The position numbers were made by a program, and so were the translations under genes. From Gemmatimonadota bacterium (GTDB lineage Bacteria; Gemmatimonadota; Gemmatimonadetes; Gemmatimonadales; GWC2-71-9), in NCBI GenBank assembly GCA_020351775.1, contig CP070666.1, forward strand, positions 4,189,209 to 4,253,208: a DNA stretch of 64,000 nucleotides, read 5' to 3'. Below, one piece after another: positions 18,367-28,500 of this stretch. Within the stretch, counting starts at the first letter, position 1. Each line of letters begins with the position of its first letter. The notes below the pieces were generated by a model that saw only the letters and a program-made list of their open reading frames with translations, was not told the DNA's origin and searched no databases.

Positions 18367-20469
18367 ATGCGTCTCGTATCGCTATTTCTCTTGCTCGGGA
18401 TTGCCCTTGCCGTAGATGCTGCGGCGCAGGACCGGGGAGTCCTGCCGCAGGACTACTACGACATGACTTTCGTCGGTGATGTGACGGTGTCGCCGCTGGG
18501 TGACATGGTCGCCTTCGTCGTTACAACCGTCGTGGAAGACAAGAACACGAGGCACCGTGAGATCTGGCTGCAGCAGCTAGATCAAGGGCGTCCAGTCGGT
18601 GAGCCAATCCGACTCACCGATCCAACCGTGGAGTCATCATCTCCCCGATGGTCACCCGACGGATCCGTAATGGCGTTCTCATCGCGACGCGGTGATGACC
18701 GCAATTCGGTCTGGTTCGTGCGCATGACCGCCCCGGTCGGGGCACCGTACCACGTGCCCGGTGTGGATGCCACACCCATCTGGTCACCCGATGGGCAGTG
18801 GATTGCATTCACGCGGGCACCCCGATCCGAGGACGAAGAGGGTGGGGAAAGGAATCAGCGCGAGGGATGGATCGCTCCTGACGCGATCAGCAACACGCTC
18901 GACGCCAAGCGGTTCGATGGTCGAGTAGTAACCTCGATGCGCTACAAACGAGACGGGACATTGACGCTGCTGCCCGACCCTTCGGTCCGCGACAAGTCGC
19001 AGCTCTTCGTCGTACCGGCCACAGGCGGTGAACCGCGACAACTCACTGATCTCCCGTTCAACGTGCGTGGAGCGGTATGGTCTCCGGATGCCCGTACGAT
19101 CTTCTTCAGTGCCAATCCAGAGGAAGACAACGAATACAATCAGGAGAACACCGCTGAGCTCTACGCCGTATCGGTAGAGGGTGCTGAACCGCGGGTGCTG
19201 ACAACCAATCCGGGTTCGGAAAGCAGCCCCGCAATCTCGCCCGATGGACGATCGATGGTGTTCTCGCTGTCGGTCAATCGTGAAACACAGACCGAACTCA
19301 TGGTCGTGGGGCTCGACTCAGATGGGAACTTCGGCGGCCAACCTCAGATGCTCACCGGTGCTTGGGATCTCACGCCACGGGGGGCTTTCTGGTCGCCCGA
19401 TGGTGAGACCATCCGCTTCACAGCGGGTATCGGCGGCAATTCCCATGTCTTCGAGGTGGATGCCGATGGTGGATCGGTACGTCAGGTAACGACTGGCGAT
19501 CGCCGAGTGTCGTCGGTGTCAACTAGCCGCGACGGGAGAGTGATGGCGTACACGTCCACCGACGCCGTGACACCAGCCGAAGTGTTCGTGTCGCGCTACG
19601 ATGGCTCAAACGAATTTCGCGTCACCTCGTTCAACGACGAGTGGTTGGCAGGGGTTGTGCGGATGCCAGCCGAGCGATTGACCTGGCGGGTCGCGGACGG
19701 AATCGAGATCGAGGGCTGGGTCATCAAGCCGGTGGGATACGAGCCCGGCACCAAGTATCCGTTGATTCTCAAGATCCATGGCGGGCCGTACGGCGCGTAC
19801 GGCAACACATTCTTCCAGACGTTCCACGTGCTCTCAAACACCGGGTTCTTCGTACTCTACCCCAACCCGAGAGGGTCAACGGGGTATGGCAATGCATTCC
19901 AGTGGGCGACGCGCGGCGCTTGGGGTGAGGTCGACAGCGATGACTATCTCGGTGGGGTGGAGGCGGCGATTGCCAAATACCACGATATCGACCCGAATCG
20001 GGTCGGTGTCTCAGGTGGTAGCTACGGTGGCTACATGAGCAACTGGCTCAGCTCAACCACCGATCGGTTCAGCGCAGTTGTGACCAGCCGCTCGATCGCG
20101 AATTGGGAGAGTTGGTATGGTGACTCCGATGCCCAGGGCCTGACGGATCATGCGTTCTACGGTCCGCCGTGGGAGCAACGTGAGCGCTATCGGCGCCTTT
20201 CGCCGATATCGTACGTGGAGAATGTCACTGCGCCGACATTAATCATCCATAGCGAGAACGACTACCGCACGCCGATAGGAGACGGTGAACAGTGGTTCAT
20301 GGCGCTCAAGAAGCGGGGCATACCGGTGGAACTCGTGCGCTACCCGCGCTCGTCTCATGGCCTGTCGCGCACCGGTGAGCCGTGGCTGCTGGTGGACCGT
20401 TTGGAGCGGATTCGTACCTGGTTCAAGTACTGGCTGATCGATCAACCGGCAGGCCCAGCAACACCGTAA
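18367..20469 (+). CDS. Secreted S9-family prolyl oligopeptidase-type peptidase
   Basis: 700 aa. A signal peptide (MRLVSLFLLLGIALAVDAAA) is followed by a beta-propeller with repeated SPDG blades (about 40-420) and an alpha/beta hydrolase domain (about 450-690). The triad is Ser552 in GGSYGGY, Asp632 in ENDYRTP and His664 in SSHGLSR. The frame is open 17 codons further upstream, but ATG 18367 gives the signal peptide and has GGAG before it. It should cleave short peptides in the periplasm, either as a dipeptidyl or an acylaminoacyl peptidase; sequence alone does not decide. Convergent with the MDR gene. Confidence 0.93.
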   Translation: MRLVSLFLLLGIALAVDAAAQDRGVLPQDYYDMTFVGDVTVSPLGDMVAFVVTTVVEDKNTRHREIWLQQLDQGRPVGEPIRLTDPTVESSSPRWSPDGSVMAFSSRRGDDRNSVWFVRMTAPVGAPYHVPGVDATPIWSPDGQWIAFTRAPRSEDEEGGERNQREGWIAPDAISNTLDAKRFDGRVVTSMRYKRDGTLTLLPDPSVRDKSQLFVVPATGGEPRQLTDLPFNVRGAVWSPDARTIFFSANPEEDNEYNQENTAELYAVSVEGAEPRVLTTNPGSESSPAISPDGRSMVFSLSVNRETQTELMVVGLDSDGNFGGQPQMLTGAWDLTPRGAFWSPDGETIRFTAGIGGNSHVFEVDADGGSVRQVTTGDRRVSSVSTSRDGRVMAYTSTDAVTPAEVFVSRYDGSNEFRVTSFNDEWLAGVVRMPAERLTWRVADGIEIEGWVIKPVGYEPGTKYPLILKIHGGPYGAYGNTFFQTFHVLSNTGFFVLYPNPRGSTGYGNAFQWATRGAWGEVDSDDYLGGVEAAIAKYHDIDPNRVGVSGGSYGGYMSNWLSSTTDRFSAVVTSRSIANWESWYGDSDAQGLTDHAFYGPPWEQRERYRRLSPISYVENVTAPTLIIHSENDYRTPIGDGEQWFMALKKRGIPVELVRYPRSSHGLSRTGEPWLLVDRLERIRTWFKYWLIDQPAGPATP

Positions 20470-20499
20470 CGCCGCTGTAGATGCTGGAATCGGATGGCC

Positions 20500-20528
20500 G
20501 CCCTCTCTCCAAGTCGTGGGGAGGGGGC
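20500..20528. terminator. Hairpin between convergent S9 and MDR genes
   Basis: Arms 20500-20510 and 20518-20528 form eleven pairs (two G-T if read as RNA) around a 7-nt loop. It lies 30 bp past the S9 stop and 63 bp before the end of the opposing gene. Confidence 0.5.
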
Positions 20529-20591
20529 AGCTCGTTGTGGGGAGTCCTCAGCGACTCTCTCGCGTGGGAGGTTCCTCCTTAGGACGCAGCA

Positions 20592-21653
20592 TTAGCGTGC
20601 CTTTGGCAAACCACTGGTGTCGGCCAACACCACCTTTCCAAGATTCTTTCGCGCGTGGATGTATCGGTGGGCCTCGATCGCACCCTGGCGATCCAACGGA
20701 AACACGCGGTCCACGACAGAGTGCAGTTCGCCGCGCGTCACGCAACGGTAAATCTCGTCGAGGGTCGACTTGAGCACCGCGACCTCTTTGGCCTGCAGGT
20801 GCAGCAGGTGCACACCGAAGACGCCGATGTTCTGTTGAACCAGTGACAGCGGATGAATGAGGGGCATGCGGAGCCAAGCGCGAGCCGCACGTAGCCAACT
20901 ACGCTTGCTCCGAGGCATGGCTTCACTGAACCCGTAGAACACGAGCCGTCCCAGCGGTGCGAGCAGCCGGCGGCACGCCGCTGTTGCACGCCCACCCACA
21001 GAATCAAGCGCGATGTCTATGCCCCTGGCGCCGACCAGTCGCAAGACTTCAGGTTCCCAATTGTGCCGCGAGTCGAAACAGGCCTCAGCTCCGAGGTCGT
21101 CTACCACGTAGCTGCGCTTACGCTCGCTGCCAGCAGTCCCGATGACTCGAAGACCGTGCTGCACGGCCAGTTGTACTGCAGCTGTGCCAACCCCACCCCC
21201 GGCACCCAATACCAATGCGGTCTCGCCGCGTCGCGCATTCCCCGAATCGAAGAGGCACACCCAAGCCGTGAGAAACACGACCGGTACGGCTGCAGCCTCT
21301 GCCGGAGTGAGTGTCTCGGGATAATGGAATAGCTGAATGGAAGGCACCAACACGTCATGTGCATAGCCCCCATGTCGCAGCAGCGCGACGGCGCGGTCTC
21401 CTGGCTGCCATTCGGTCACCTGAGAGCCTAATCGGGTTATTTCACCTGCCACCTCGAACCCCGGGCTGTAGGGCCGCGGCGGAACCGTGTCGTACAGTCC
21501 CGCCCGCATCAATAAGTCTGCGAAGTTGACCCCCACCGCATGCACACGCAGCTCAACCTCATCGGGAGCCGGGTCGCGAAGCTGAATGTCTCGCTCAACC
21601 AGTACGCCGGGCTCGCCGTGGCGCTCGATGAGTATCGCTCGCGTGTCTGTCAT
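20592..21653 (-). CDS. Zinc-free MDR-family oxidoreductase (quinone reductase / VAT-1 type)
   Basis: 353 aa. GroES-like domain first (about 1-125), then a Rossmann domain with GAGGGVGTAAVQLA for NADPH. The catalytic and structural zinc cysteines of alcohol dehydrogenases are absent, as in quinone oxidoreductase and VAT-1 types. The segment SMLxQ-like HPLSLVQQNIGVFGVHLLHL is typical of the VAT-1/synaptic vesicle-like subgroup. The frame is open to 21902, but the family N-terminus begins at MTDTRAILIERHG, so ATG 21653 was chosen. Substrate unknown. Confidence 0.88.
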   Translation of the reverse strand: MTDTRAILIERHGEPGVLVERDIQLRDPAPDEVELRVHAVGVNFADLLMRAGLYDTVPPRPYSPGFEVAGEITRLGSQVTEWQPGDRAVALLRHGGYAHDVLVPSIQLFHYPETLTPAEAAAVPVVFLTAWVCLFDSGNARRGETALVLGAGGGVGTAAVQLAVQHGLRVIGTAGSERKRSYVVDDLGAEACFDSRHNWEPEVLRLVGARGIDIALDSVGGRATAACRRLLAPLGRLVFYGFSEAMPRSKRSWLRAARAWLRMPLIHPLSLVQQNIGVFGVHLLHLQAKEVAVLKSTLDEIYRCVTRGELHSVVDRVFPLDRQGAIEAHRYIHARKNLGKVVLADTSGLPKAR

Positions 21654-21976
21654 AGGACTGAATCGTACATCGGCTTGGATGTAGAGTACAGAGAACGGGG
21701 AGCGGGAAGCAGACGACGGGCGCGACCGACGGGCACACGAGACCGCCGGGGACCGGGACACCTGGAGAGCGACCGACGCGACCGCCGGACGGTCGGGTTC
21801 GGCAGGAAACTGGCGTCGGGATACGGGGAGCCCGCTGTGCGGTACACGGGATAGAACATGGAGCGCGAAGAAGCCGTCTGGACCGTTAACCAGGGAATAC
21901 AAGGATCCTAGTGCACCGGTAGTGCTTCGCCAGATTTCTCTTATATTGCCCGTTCGCTACGGACCAGGGAGTCACC
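21654..21976. other. Divergent intergenic region with purine-rich degenerate sequence
   Basis: 323 bp between the MDR gene and the dienelactone-hydrolase gene. Positions about 21690-21800 are rich in imperfect copies of GACCG and CGGGA motifs without coding sense. An AT-rich TTATATT near 21940 is a possible -10 for the rightward gene. No gene supported. Confidence 0.45.
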
Positions 21977-22795
21977 ATGTTGAGATGTCACGCACCCTGC
22001 GCGGTGTTGCTCACCGTGCTCGCGGCCTGTGCCTCAGGAGACCAGGCTGCCGATGAGACCGTCCAATCCTCCATCCCCGCCGCGATCCTCGGTCAGGCTC
22101 CACCGCCTCAGGGAGAGACGGCGATGTACGTGGCGGGAGATTCGGCCACGCGCGGCTATCTGGCCGTCCCGAGTGGCGAGGGGCCGTTTCCTGCACTGAT
22201 CCTGATCCACGAGTGGAACGGCCTCGTTGACCGCGTCCGACAAGTCGCAGATGCTTTTGCCGATGAAGGGTACGTCGCCTTGGCCGCTGATCTCTACAGG
22301 GGCCGTACCGGCGCCAGCCGCGACGAGAACCTTGCCCTGATGCAAGAAGCGCGCGGCGATCCAGATGCCATCGTAGCCAATCTAGACGCGGCACAGCAGT
22401 TCCTGCGGGAGCGGTCCGATGTTACCGGCAAGGTCGGGGTCATGGGTTGGTGCTTCGGGGGCGGCATAGCGCTCAGTTATGCCCTCGGCGGAGAGCACCA
22501 TGACGCCACAGCCATATTCTATGGCTCTCTGGTGGAGGATCCGGCCGAGTTAGCCAGGCTCAATCACCCGGTGTACGGCACGTTCGCCGAAATGGACCAA
22601 GGGATCCCGCCAGATCAGGTGGAGCGGTTTGCCACAGCTCTCGACTCAATTGGTATCGACAACGATATCCACGTATATGACGCCGTGAATCACGGGTTCT
22701 GGCTGCGAGTCGACGAAGATCGCGAAGCCAGGGAGGAACCTGCCCGCGACGCCTGGGCTCGGCTCAAGCGGTTTTTGAGCCGCGCGCTAGACTGA
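21977..22795 (+). CDS. Dienelactone-hydrolase-family lipoprotein
   Basis: 272 aa. Lipoprotein signal with lipobox VLAAC (Cys18). The alpha/beta hydrolase core carries the DLH triad: Cys159 in GWCFGGG, Asp207 in AEMDQGIP and His239 in VNHGFW, with Glu79 in the HEW segment near the oxyanion site. DLH enzymes hydrolyse dienelactones and related esters; membrane-anchored versions are common in environmental diderms and their substrate is unknown. GGGAG stands five bases before the ATG. Confidence 0.9.
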   Translation: MLRCHAPCAVLLTVLAACASGDQAADETVQSSIPAAILGQAPPPQGETAMYVAGDSATRGYLAVPSGEGPFPALILIHEWNGLVDRVRQVADAFADEGYVALAADLYRGRTGASRDENLALMQEARGDPDAIVANLDAAQQFLRERSDVTGKVGVMGWCFGGGIALSYALGGEHHDATAIFYGSLVEDPAELARLNHPVYGTFAEMDQGIPPDQVERFATALDSIGIDNDIHVYDAVNHGFWLRVDEDREAREEPARDAWARLKRFLSRALD

Positions 22796-22796
22796 G

Positions 22797-22985
22797 TCAC
22801 AGCCACGCGGTGGGGTGCTGCAGGCCGGCTGGCGTATCCGCTCGCCGCAGTAGGTCACCGGCACCGACGCCCGTAGCAGCAACGAACAATCCGGGTCCCA
22901 GAAGTACGAGAAATCCGAATCTCGGTCTCACTTGGTAACTCGTGCGCGTAGGCTCCGTCTGCTGGTCATCTTCTGGTGCCTGCAT
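22797..22985 (-). pseudogene. Remnant N-terminus of an NRAMP-family metal transporter
   Basis: From ATG 22985 the frame encodes a hydrophilic head and then LLGPGLFVAATGVGAGDL, the highly conserved start of NRAMP-type divalent metal transporters. Immediately after, the frame runs out of family sense (LLRRADTP..), while the +1 frame gives TAASGYA, close to the expected continuation (DLATAA..G). The rest of the roughly 400-residue gene is missing: the convergent hydrolase gene ends two bases away. This is a frameshifted and truncated relic. Confidence 0.7.
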
Positions 22986-23039
22986 CGTGACGTCCGGGTC
23001 AAGTATGAGAAGGTCGTACATGGTGGGCAATGCTGTTCA

Positions 23040-24476
23040 ATGTCGCTACAGCAGAGTTCCACGCATTGTACCTTTAGCCGACCTCTAACGGAGGGCGGGA
23101 TCCTGAAGCTGACCCAGAAATCGATCTTGCTGTTCTGGCTGCCTCTCGCGGTCACATGGCTGATGATGTCCGTGGAAGGGCCATTCCTGGCAGCGATCAT
23201 CGCTCGGCTGGCGGATGCCAAGTTTAATCTCGCCGCCTACGGAGTCGCCTTTGCCTTCGCGTTACTGGTGGAAGCACCAGTGATCATGATTATGAGCGCG
23301 TCCACGGCGCTGGCCGACAACGCGACGAGCTTCCGCAGGCTGCGGAACTTCACCTATGCGCTCAACGCAACCGTCACGGTCGCAATGCTGTTCATGCTGA
23401 TCCCGCCAGTGTTCGAGTCTGTCATGCAGGGCGTGCTCGGCTTGCCCCGCCAGGTCATGGACCTGAGCTACGTATCCTTGTGGCTCTTCCTACCATGGCC
23501 AGGTGCGATTGGCTACCGTCGCTTTTATCAAGGCTTGTTGATACGTGATAGACGGACCCGGTTGGTAGCCTATGGCACGGTTGTGCGGTTGACGTCGATG
23601 GCTGCCACGGGGTTGCTGCTTTATGCCACAGTAGCGCCACCTGGAGCATACGTTGGTGCTGCCGCAATGTCCGTGGGAGTCACGCTCGAGGCCGTCGCCA
23701 GCAGGTTAATGGCCCGTGCATCTGTCCGGCAACTGCTGCTGACTCCACCGGCCGATGGTGGTGCAAAGCAACTCGGCTATAGGGGCATTGCCCGGTTCTA
23801 CTATCCACTTGCGCTGACTTCCCTCATCGGGCTGGCCATGCAGCCGATGCTGACCTTCTTCATGGGGCGAGCACCGTCACCTATCGAGTCTCTGGCGGTG
23901 TTTCCGGTAGTTCATGCCTTGTCTTTCATCTTCCGTGCAATGGGCTTGTCGTATCAAGAGGTGGCAATAGCCTTGATGGGACCGAATTATGAGCACGTGA
24001 GGGAGCTTGGCCGCTTTGCCTGGATGCTGGGTATCGCTTCGTCAGCGGGCTTGGCTGTCGTGGCACTCACACCAGCAGCGGTGTTCTGGTTCGAGACTGC
24101 GTCAGGTCTGAGTCCCGAGCTGGCTAGCTTCGCGATATTGCCCACCATCATTCTGGTGCCGGTACCGCTGCTTGCGGTGATCCTTTCCTATCAGCGTGGG
24201 ATCATGGTGAATGCACATGTCACCCGGCCGGTTACTTGGGCTACGGTTATTGAGGTGGCTGTCGTTGCTGTGGGGTTCCCGATACTTGCCTGGGGCATCG
24301 GGATGGTGGGAGTCACTGCGGCGGTGGTCTCGTTCCTTGTTGGGCGGCTCGCAGGTAACGCGTTTCTGATCAGACCATGTGCTAAAGTGGTTTCATGGAG
24401 TCGGCTAGCCAAGCCAGGGACACTGCAATCCGAATCAGCGGTAGCGCGACGCGATCACGAACCGGCTGTTACATAG
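23040..24476 (+). CDS. MATE-like polytopic membrane protein
   Basis: 478 aa from this ATG, about twelve hydrophobic segments, in the style of MATE/MviN-type flippases but belonging to an uncharacterised subgroup (LFWLPLAVTWLMMSVEGPFLAAII.., then LPWPGAIGYRRFYQGLLIR). Transport substrate is unknown. The start is uncertain. The best Shine-Dalgarno (GGAGGG, 23090-23095) stands seven bases before a CTG at 23103, and the residues before that look non-coding, so a CTG start giving a 457-aa protein beginning MKLTQK is attractive. ATG 23040 is the conservative choice. Divergent from the NRAMP relic. Confidence 0.8.
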   Translation: MSLQQSSTHCTFSRPLTEGGILKLTQKSILLFWLPLAVTWLMMSVEGPFLAAIIARLADAKFNLAAYGVAFAFALLVEAPVIMIMSASTALADNATSFRRLRNFTYALNATVTVAMLFMLIPPVFESVMQGVLGLPRQVMDLSYVSLWLFLPWPGAIGYRRFYQGLLIRDRRTRLVAYGTVVRLTSMAATGLLLYATVAPPGAYVGAAAMSVGVTLEAVASRLMARASVRQLLLTPPADGGAKQLGYRGIARFYYPLALTSLIGLAMQPMLTFFMGRAPSPIESLAVFPVVHALSFIFRAMGLSYQEVAIALMGPNYEHVRELGRFAWMLGIASSAGLAVVALTPAAVFWFETASGLSPELASFAILPTIILVPVPLLAVILSYQRGIMVNAHVTRPVTWATVIEVAVVAVGFPILAWGIGMVGVTAAVVSFLVGRLAGNAFLIRPCAKVVSWSRLAKPGTLQSESAVARRDHEPAVT

Positions 24477-24558
24477 TGCGCCTCACGGCGCGCTACTGCT
24501 TCTACAGTGCGGCCGCACGCACACGGTGGCAATGACAATACGGAGAGGACGCCCGGGT

Positions 24559-25176
24559 CTAGTACTCCTCCCCTTCACTTGGTCGCTCGTCGGCACCACC
24601 CTGCTCCAGGCTGCGGTACACGTATCCCATCGCAACGACCGAGAGTGGAACGGTCACCAGGAGCCCGATACCGAGAGCGATGAGGCCAAGCACGTTGACG
24701 AAGAACAACACCCACCACAATAGGAACAGTTGCCAGGCGGATCCTCGAGTGATCTCCCAGCTCTCGGCCACTGCATCTAAGGGCCCGGCTTCCTTGTCCA
24801 CGATTACCCATCCGAAGAACTGCAATCTGAGGCCCAGGTAGATACCGGGAATGATGAGAAGCATGAAACCTATTGTCGTGATGAATCCGACTACGATGGA
24901 TGCAATCAAATAGGGTACGATCAAGGGGATTTTCGCGAACAGATCCACCAGCTCCCCGCGGTCACCATCGACGAAGCGGAGCGCCATTCTCATCACACCC
25001 AGGGCGACGACCATCGTAAAGAAGGCCGAGACGAGTGCTACGATAGTCGATTCGGTGTAGACTGGAAACACATTGATCATCAGCACGATCAGCATGGCGA
25101 CGATGGCCAATCCCAGGTTTGCCATCACGGTCGTCCACCCGAACCTGACCGCCTCAGCTTTCGAGAACATTCTCAT
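24559..25176 (-). CDS. Small polytopic membrane protein (DUF975-like)
   Basis: 205 aa with five or six membrane segments. The central stretch FMLLIIPGIYLGLRLQFFGWVIVDK and the following GPLDAVAESWEITRG resemble the DUF975/COG5523-type membrane proteins of unknown function. It stands alone, convergent with the MATE-like gene. Confidence 0.72.
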   Translation of the reverse strand: MRMFSKAEAVRFGWTTVMANLGLAIVAMLIVLMINVFPVYTESTIVALVSAFFTMVVALGVMRMALRFVDGDRGELVDLFAKIPLIVPYLIASIVVGFITTIGFMLLIIPGIYLGLRLQFFGWVIVDKEAGPLDAVAESWEITRGSAWQLFLLWWVLFFVNVLGLIALGIGLLVTVPLSVVAMGYVYRSLEQGGADERPSEGEEY

Positions 25177-25586
25177 TGGCGCCTCGCACTAGTGCTGGTT
25201 CTGAACTGCACGCGGTTTCGCTGAAAAGGAAGCCGGCGTGGAGCTCGCCGATCATCATTCGAGGTCGGGAGCGAGTGCACCAATATGTGGTTGATCTCGG
25301 GTAACAGTCAAACAGTCCTGCTGGTCGCAGGTGATCTCAGCTGCTGGATCTGGCATTGGTGGGTGGTTGTCTCTTGGTACCGTTCGACACCGACTCCCGA
25401 TCTCGATGCTAGGCCGCATCCGAGTCCGCCTGGGTGTCCCTAAGGAGATGGGTCGGCGCGTCCGTAACTGACAGTACAGCAACGGCTTGATGTACATGCC
25501 GCGTCACCGGCGCCGATGCCTGCGCCCAGCACGCTGACTCTGGTTCGGTGCGTACGTCATTGACCAAGCCAGATCACTGACACGCG
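25177..25586. other. 410-bp gap without a supported gene
   Basis: Lies between the DUF975-like gene and the end of the RND permease gene. No convincing coding sequence, tRNA or terminator. On the minus strand around 25510-25535 a short stretch reads GAGIGAGD, reminiscent of the NRAMP relic at 22.8 kb (15 of 17 bases shared), but the match is too short to call. Confidence 0.4.
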
Positions 25587-28500
25587 TCACCCTTCTTGTG
25601 GCGTCACATCTCCTGGTTTCACTCCGACACGTTGCTCCTTCTCCTTCCGTGCCCTTCTGCGACTCCGTACCGAAGCAGCTGCGAACCGGTCGAGCTTGGT
25701 GTAGATGACGGGAATCAGGAACAATGTGAAGATCGCTGCTACCAGAACACCGCCTATCGTGACCACTGCCATAGGAATGCGGTAGAACGAACCGGCCCCA
25801 GAGCCCAGGGCCTGCGGCAACAACGCCACCGCGATCGCTATGTTGGTCATGACGATCGGCCTCAGCCTAACTGGTGCTGCCTCCATCAACGCGTCAATGA
25901 CTCCCATGCCCGTTTCGCGCAACTGATGTGTGTAATCCAAGATCAGGATCGCGTTGTTTACCACGATGCCAACCAACATGATGATGGCCATCATACTGAA
26001 GATGTTGAGCGATGCGCTGGCCAAGAACAGGCTGAACACGGCGCCCACAAAACCCAGCGGAAGTGTCAGCATGATGGTGAAAGGGTGGATGTACGATTCG
26101 AGGATCATTGCGAGCACGATGTAGGTGAGCACGACTGCCATGACCAGTGCCTTGAGCATCTCGGTTAAGGACTCCTGGAAATACTCGAACTCACCGGTGA
26201 TTTCATAGGTATAGCCGGGCGGGAACCCCATCTCGTCGAGGGCCAACTGTATCTGGTTGGCCAAGGCGGTGAGGCTTCCTCCACCTATGTAGGCATCGAT
26301 CTGCACAGTGCGTTGCTTCTCGTCACGCTGGATTCTGGTTTCGCCGGCCTGTTCCGCCACGTTGCCGAGGCTGCTGACCGGGATCATCCCGCTGCGGCTC
26401 CGAATCTGCATCGATCCGAGTTCGGAGGTGCGGTTGCGTGAATCCTCGGTCAGACGAACGCGGATGTCCCGCTCGTCACCTGCCTGTCTGTAGACTCCTG
26501 GCACGACGCCCTCGATCGATGCTCGCAACGTCCCGCCGACTGCGTAGACGGTGAGGCCGTGCTCGGCAAGCACCTCTCGATTCGGTTTGAAAACCAGTTC
26601 GCGGCGCGGGTTCTCCAGGCTGTTGCGCACATCGACTAATCCCGGGATTGCAGCCACCGCTGTGGTTGCCTCTCGGGCGAGTGACTCGAGCCGAGCCCGC
26701 TCGGGTCCTTTGACTAGCACTTGAAGTGGAGCGTCACCACCCGGTCCCACGGATTCCGTCATCGTCACTGTCACATCGGCATCCGGAATCTCTGCCATCT
26801 TCTCGCGGATACGGGGAATGATCTCCTGGGTCGGCCGCTCGGATTCGACTGCGACCTGTATCTGAGCGATGTTGACATCAACTACTGAACCGCCACCGAA
26901 CGAGCGTGATTGCCCGCCGATTTGAGTGAGTGTCGACGTAATCTCGGGTATCTCCCTGAGCAGCGCTTCCGCTCTAGCCGCAGCATCGGAACTGCGCTCC
27001 GGAGGTGTTCCAGGTGGCAACTCGAGTGTTATCAATGCAAGGCCTTCATCTTGTGACGGCATGAACTCGCCAGCCCCGAATACAACCTGGACCACCAGCG
27101 CTAAGACCACGAGTAATCCAGTTCCTCCAATGACCGCCCAACCGTGTCGCGGCGTGGCCAAGACCCAGGCCAGGGCGGAGCGGTAGTCCTGTTGCAGGCC
27201 GGCGTAACCTCGGTCAAAGGCCCGCCAGAACCCGGCGAGCAGTCCCTCGGTTTCCTCGAGCTTCGTCTCATAGGTGCGCAGCAACTTTGCGGCTAGCATC
27301 GGTGCTAGGGTGAATGAGATCAGCACGGAGACTAGTGTGGCGAATACCACAGTCAGGCCGAACGAGATAAAGAACTGACCGATGATGCCTTGCATAAAAG
27401 CGATCGGCGTGAATACGACGACGTTGGTGAGAGCCGAAGCTGCCACCGCAATAGCGACTTCGGTTGTTCCGATCTCTGCGGCTTGCTTGGGCGACTCACC
27501 ACGATCCAGGTGCCGGTAGATGCTCTCCAAGACCACGATCGTGTTGGTGACCAGGATACCGACGGTAATTCCCAGTGCCATCAGCGTCATGACATTGATG
27601 GTGAATCCCGCTTGGTCGATCGCCAGGAAGGTGGCCACGATCGTCGCTGGCATCGCGACGGCTGCGATTACGGTCCCGCGCCATGAATGCAAGAACAAGA
27701 ACAGAACGGCCGTAGTCAGAGCAATTCCGATAAGGATGTTCCTGAAGATGTCTTGCACGGCATCGCGAATGAACTGGCTCGCATCGCGCGCAACTTCCAT
27801 GATTGCACCATCAGGGAGCTGGGCTCTGAGTTCCTCCACGGCTTCAAAGACTCCCGCAGCGGTCGCTACCGTATTGGCGCCCGACTGCTTCTGTATCGAG
27901 AGACTCAGAGTGGGCTGCCCGTTGTAGCGCGCGATTTCACGGACATCGCCGAAGCCTTCCCGCACAGTTGCTACTTCGGATAGGCGAATCCTGCCTCCCT
28001 GCGGCAGAACCAGCGGGAGGTTCTGGATGTCGCTGAGAGAACCGTATTCCCCCATAACTCGGACGGAGAACTCGGCGTCAGGTTCCGTAACGCGTCCAGC
28101 CGGAATGGTGACGTTCTCGCCGCCCACCAGCAGCGCTAGCTCGGTGATCGAAAGGTTGTATGCTCGCAGGCGGTCGGGATGCACCAGGACCTCGATCTCT
28201 CGCTCGAGACCTCCGACCAGATTCACGGAAGCCACGCCCTCGACCCGAGCCAGCCGATCGCGCACTACATCATCGGCGAAGTCTGTTAGAGCTGCCAAAG
28301 CCTGCGGACCGGAGATGGTCACATCCATGATCGGCATCGCATTGATGTCCAATTTGAGGATGGTTGGCGCTTCGGCATCGGCAGGTAGAGTGGCACGTAT
28401 CGCGTCTACCTTGTCCTTCACCTCAATGGCTGCCAAATCAGCGTCCACATCATAGTCGAATTCGACCATGACGGTTGAGACGTTCTCTTGAGAGAAAGAC

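Noticed and set aside
24478-24491. Hairpin GCGCC/GGCGC after the MATE-like gene as a terminator
   Set aside because: Five-bp stem and no T-tract; too weak to list.
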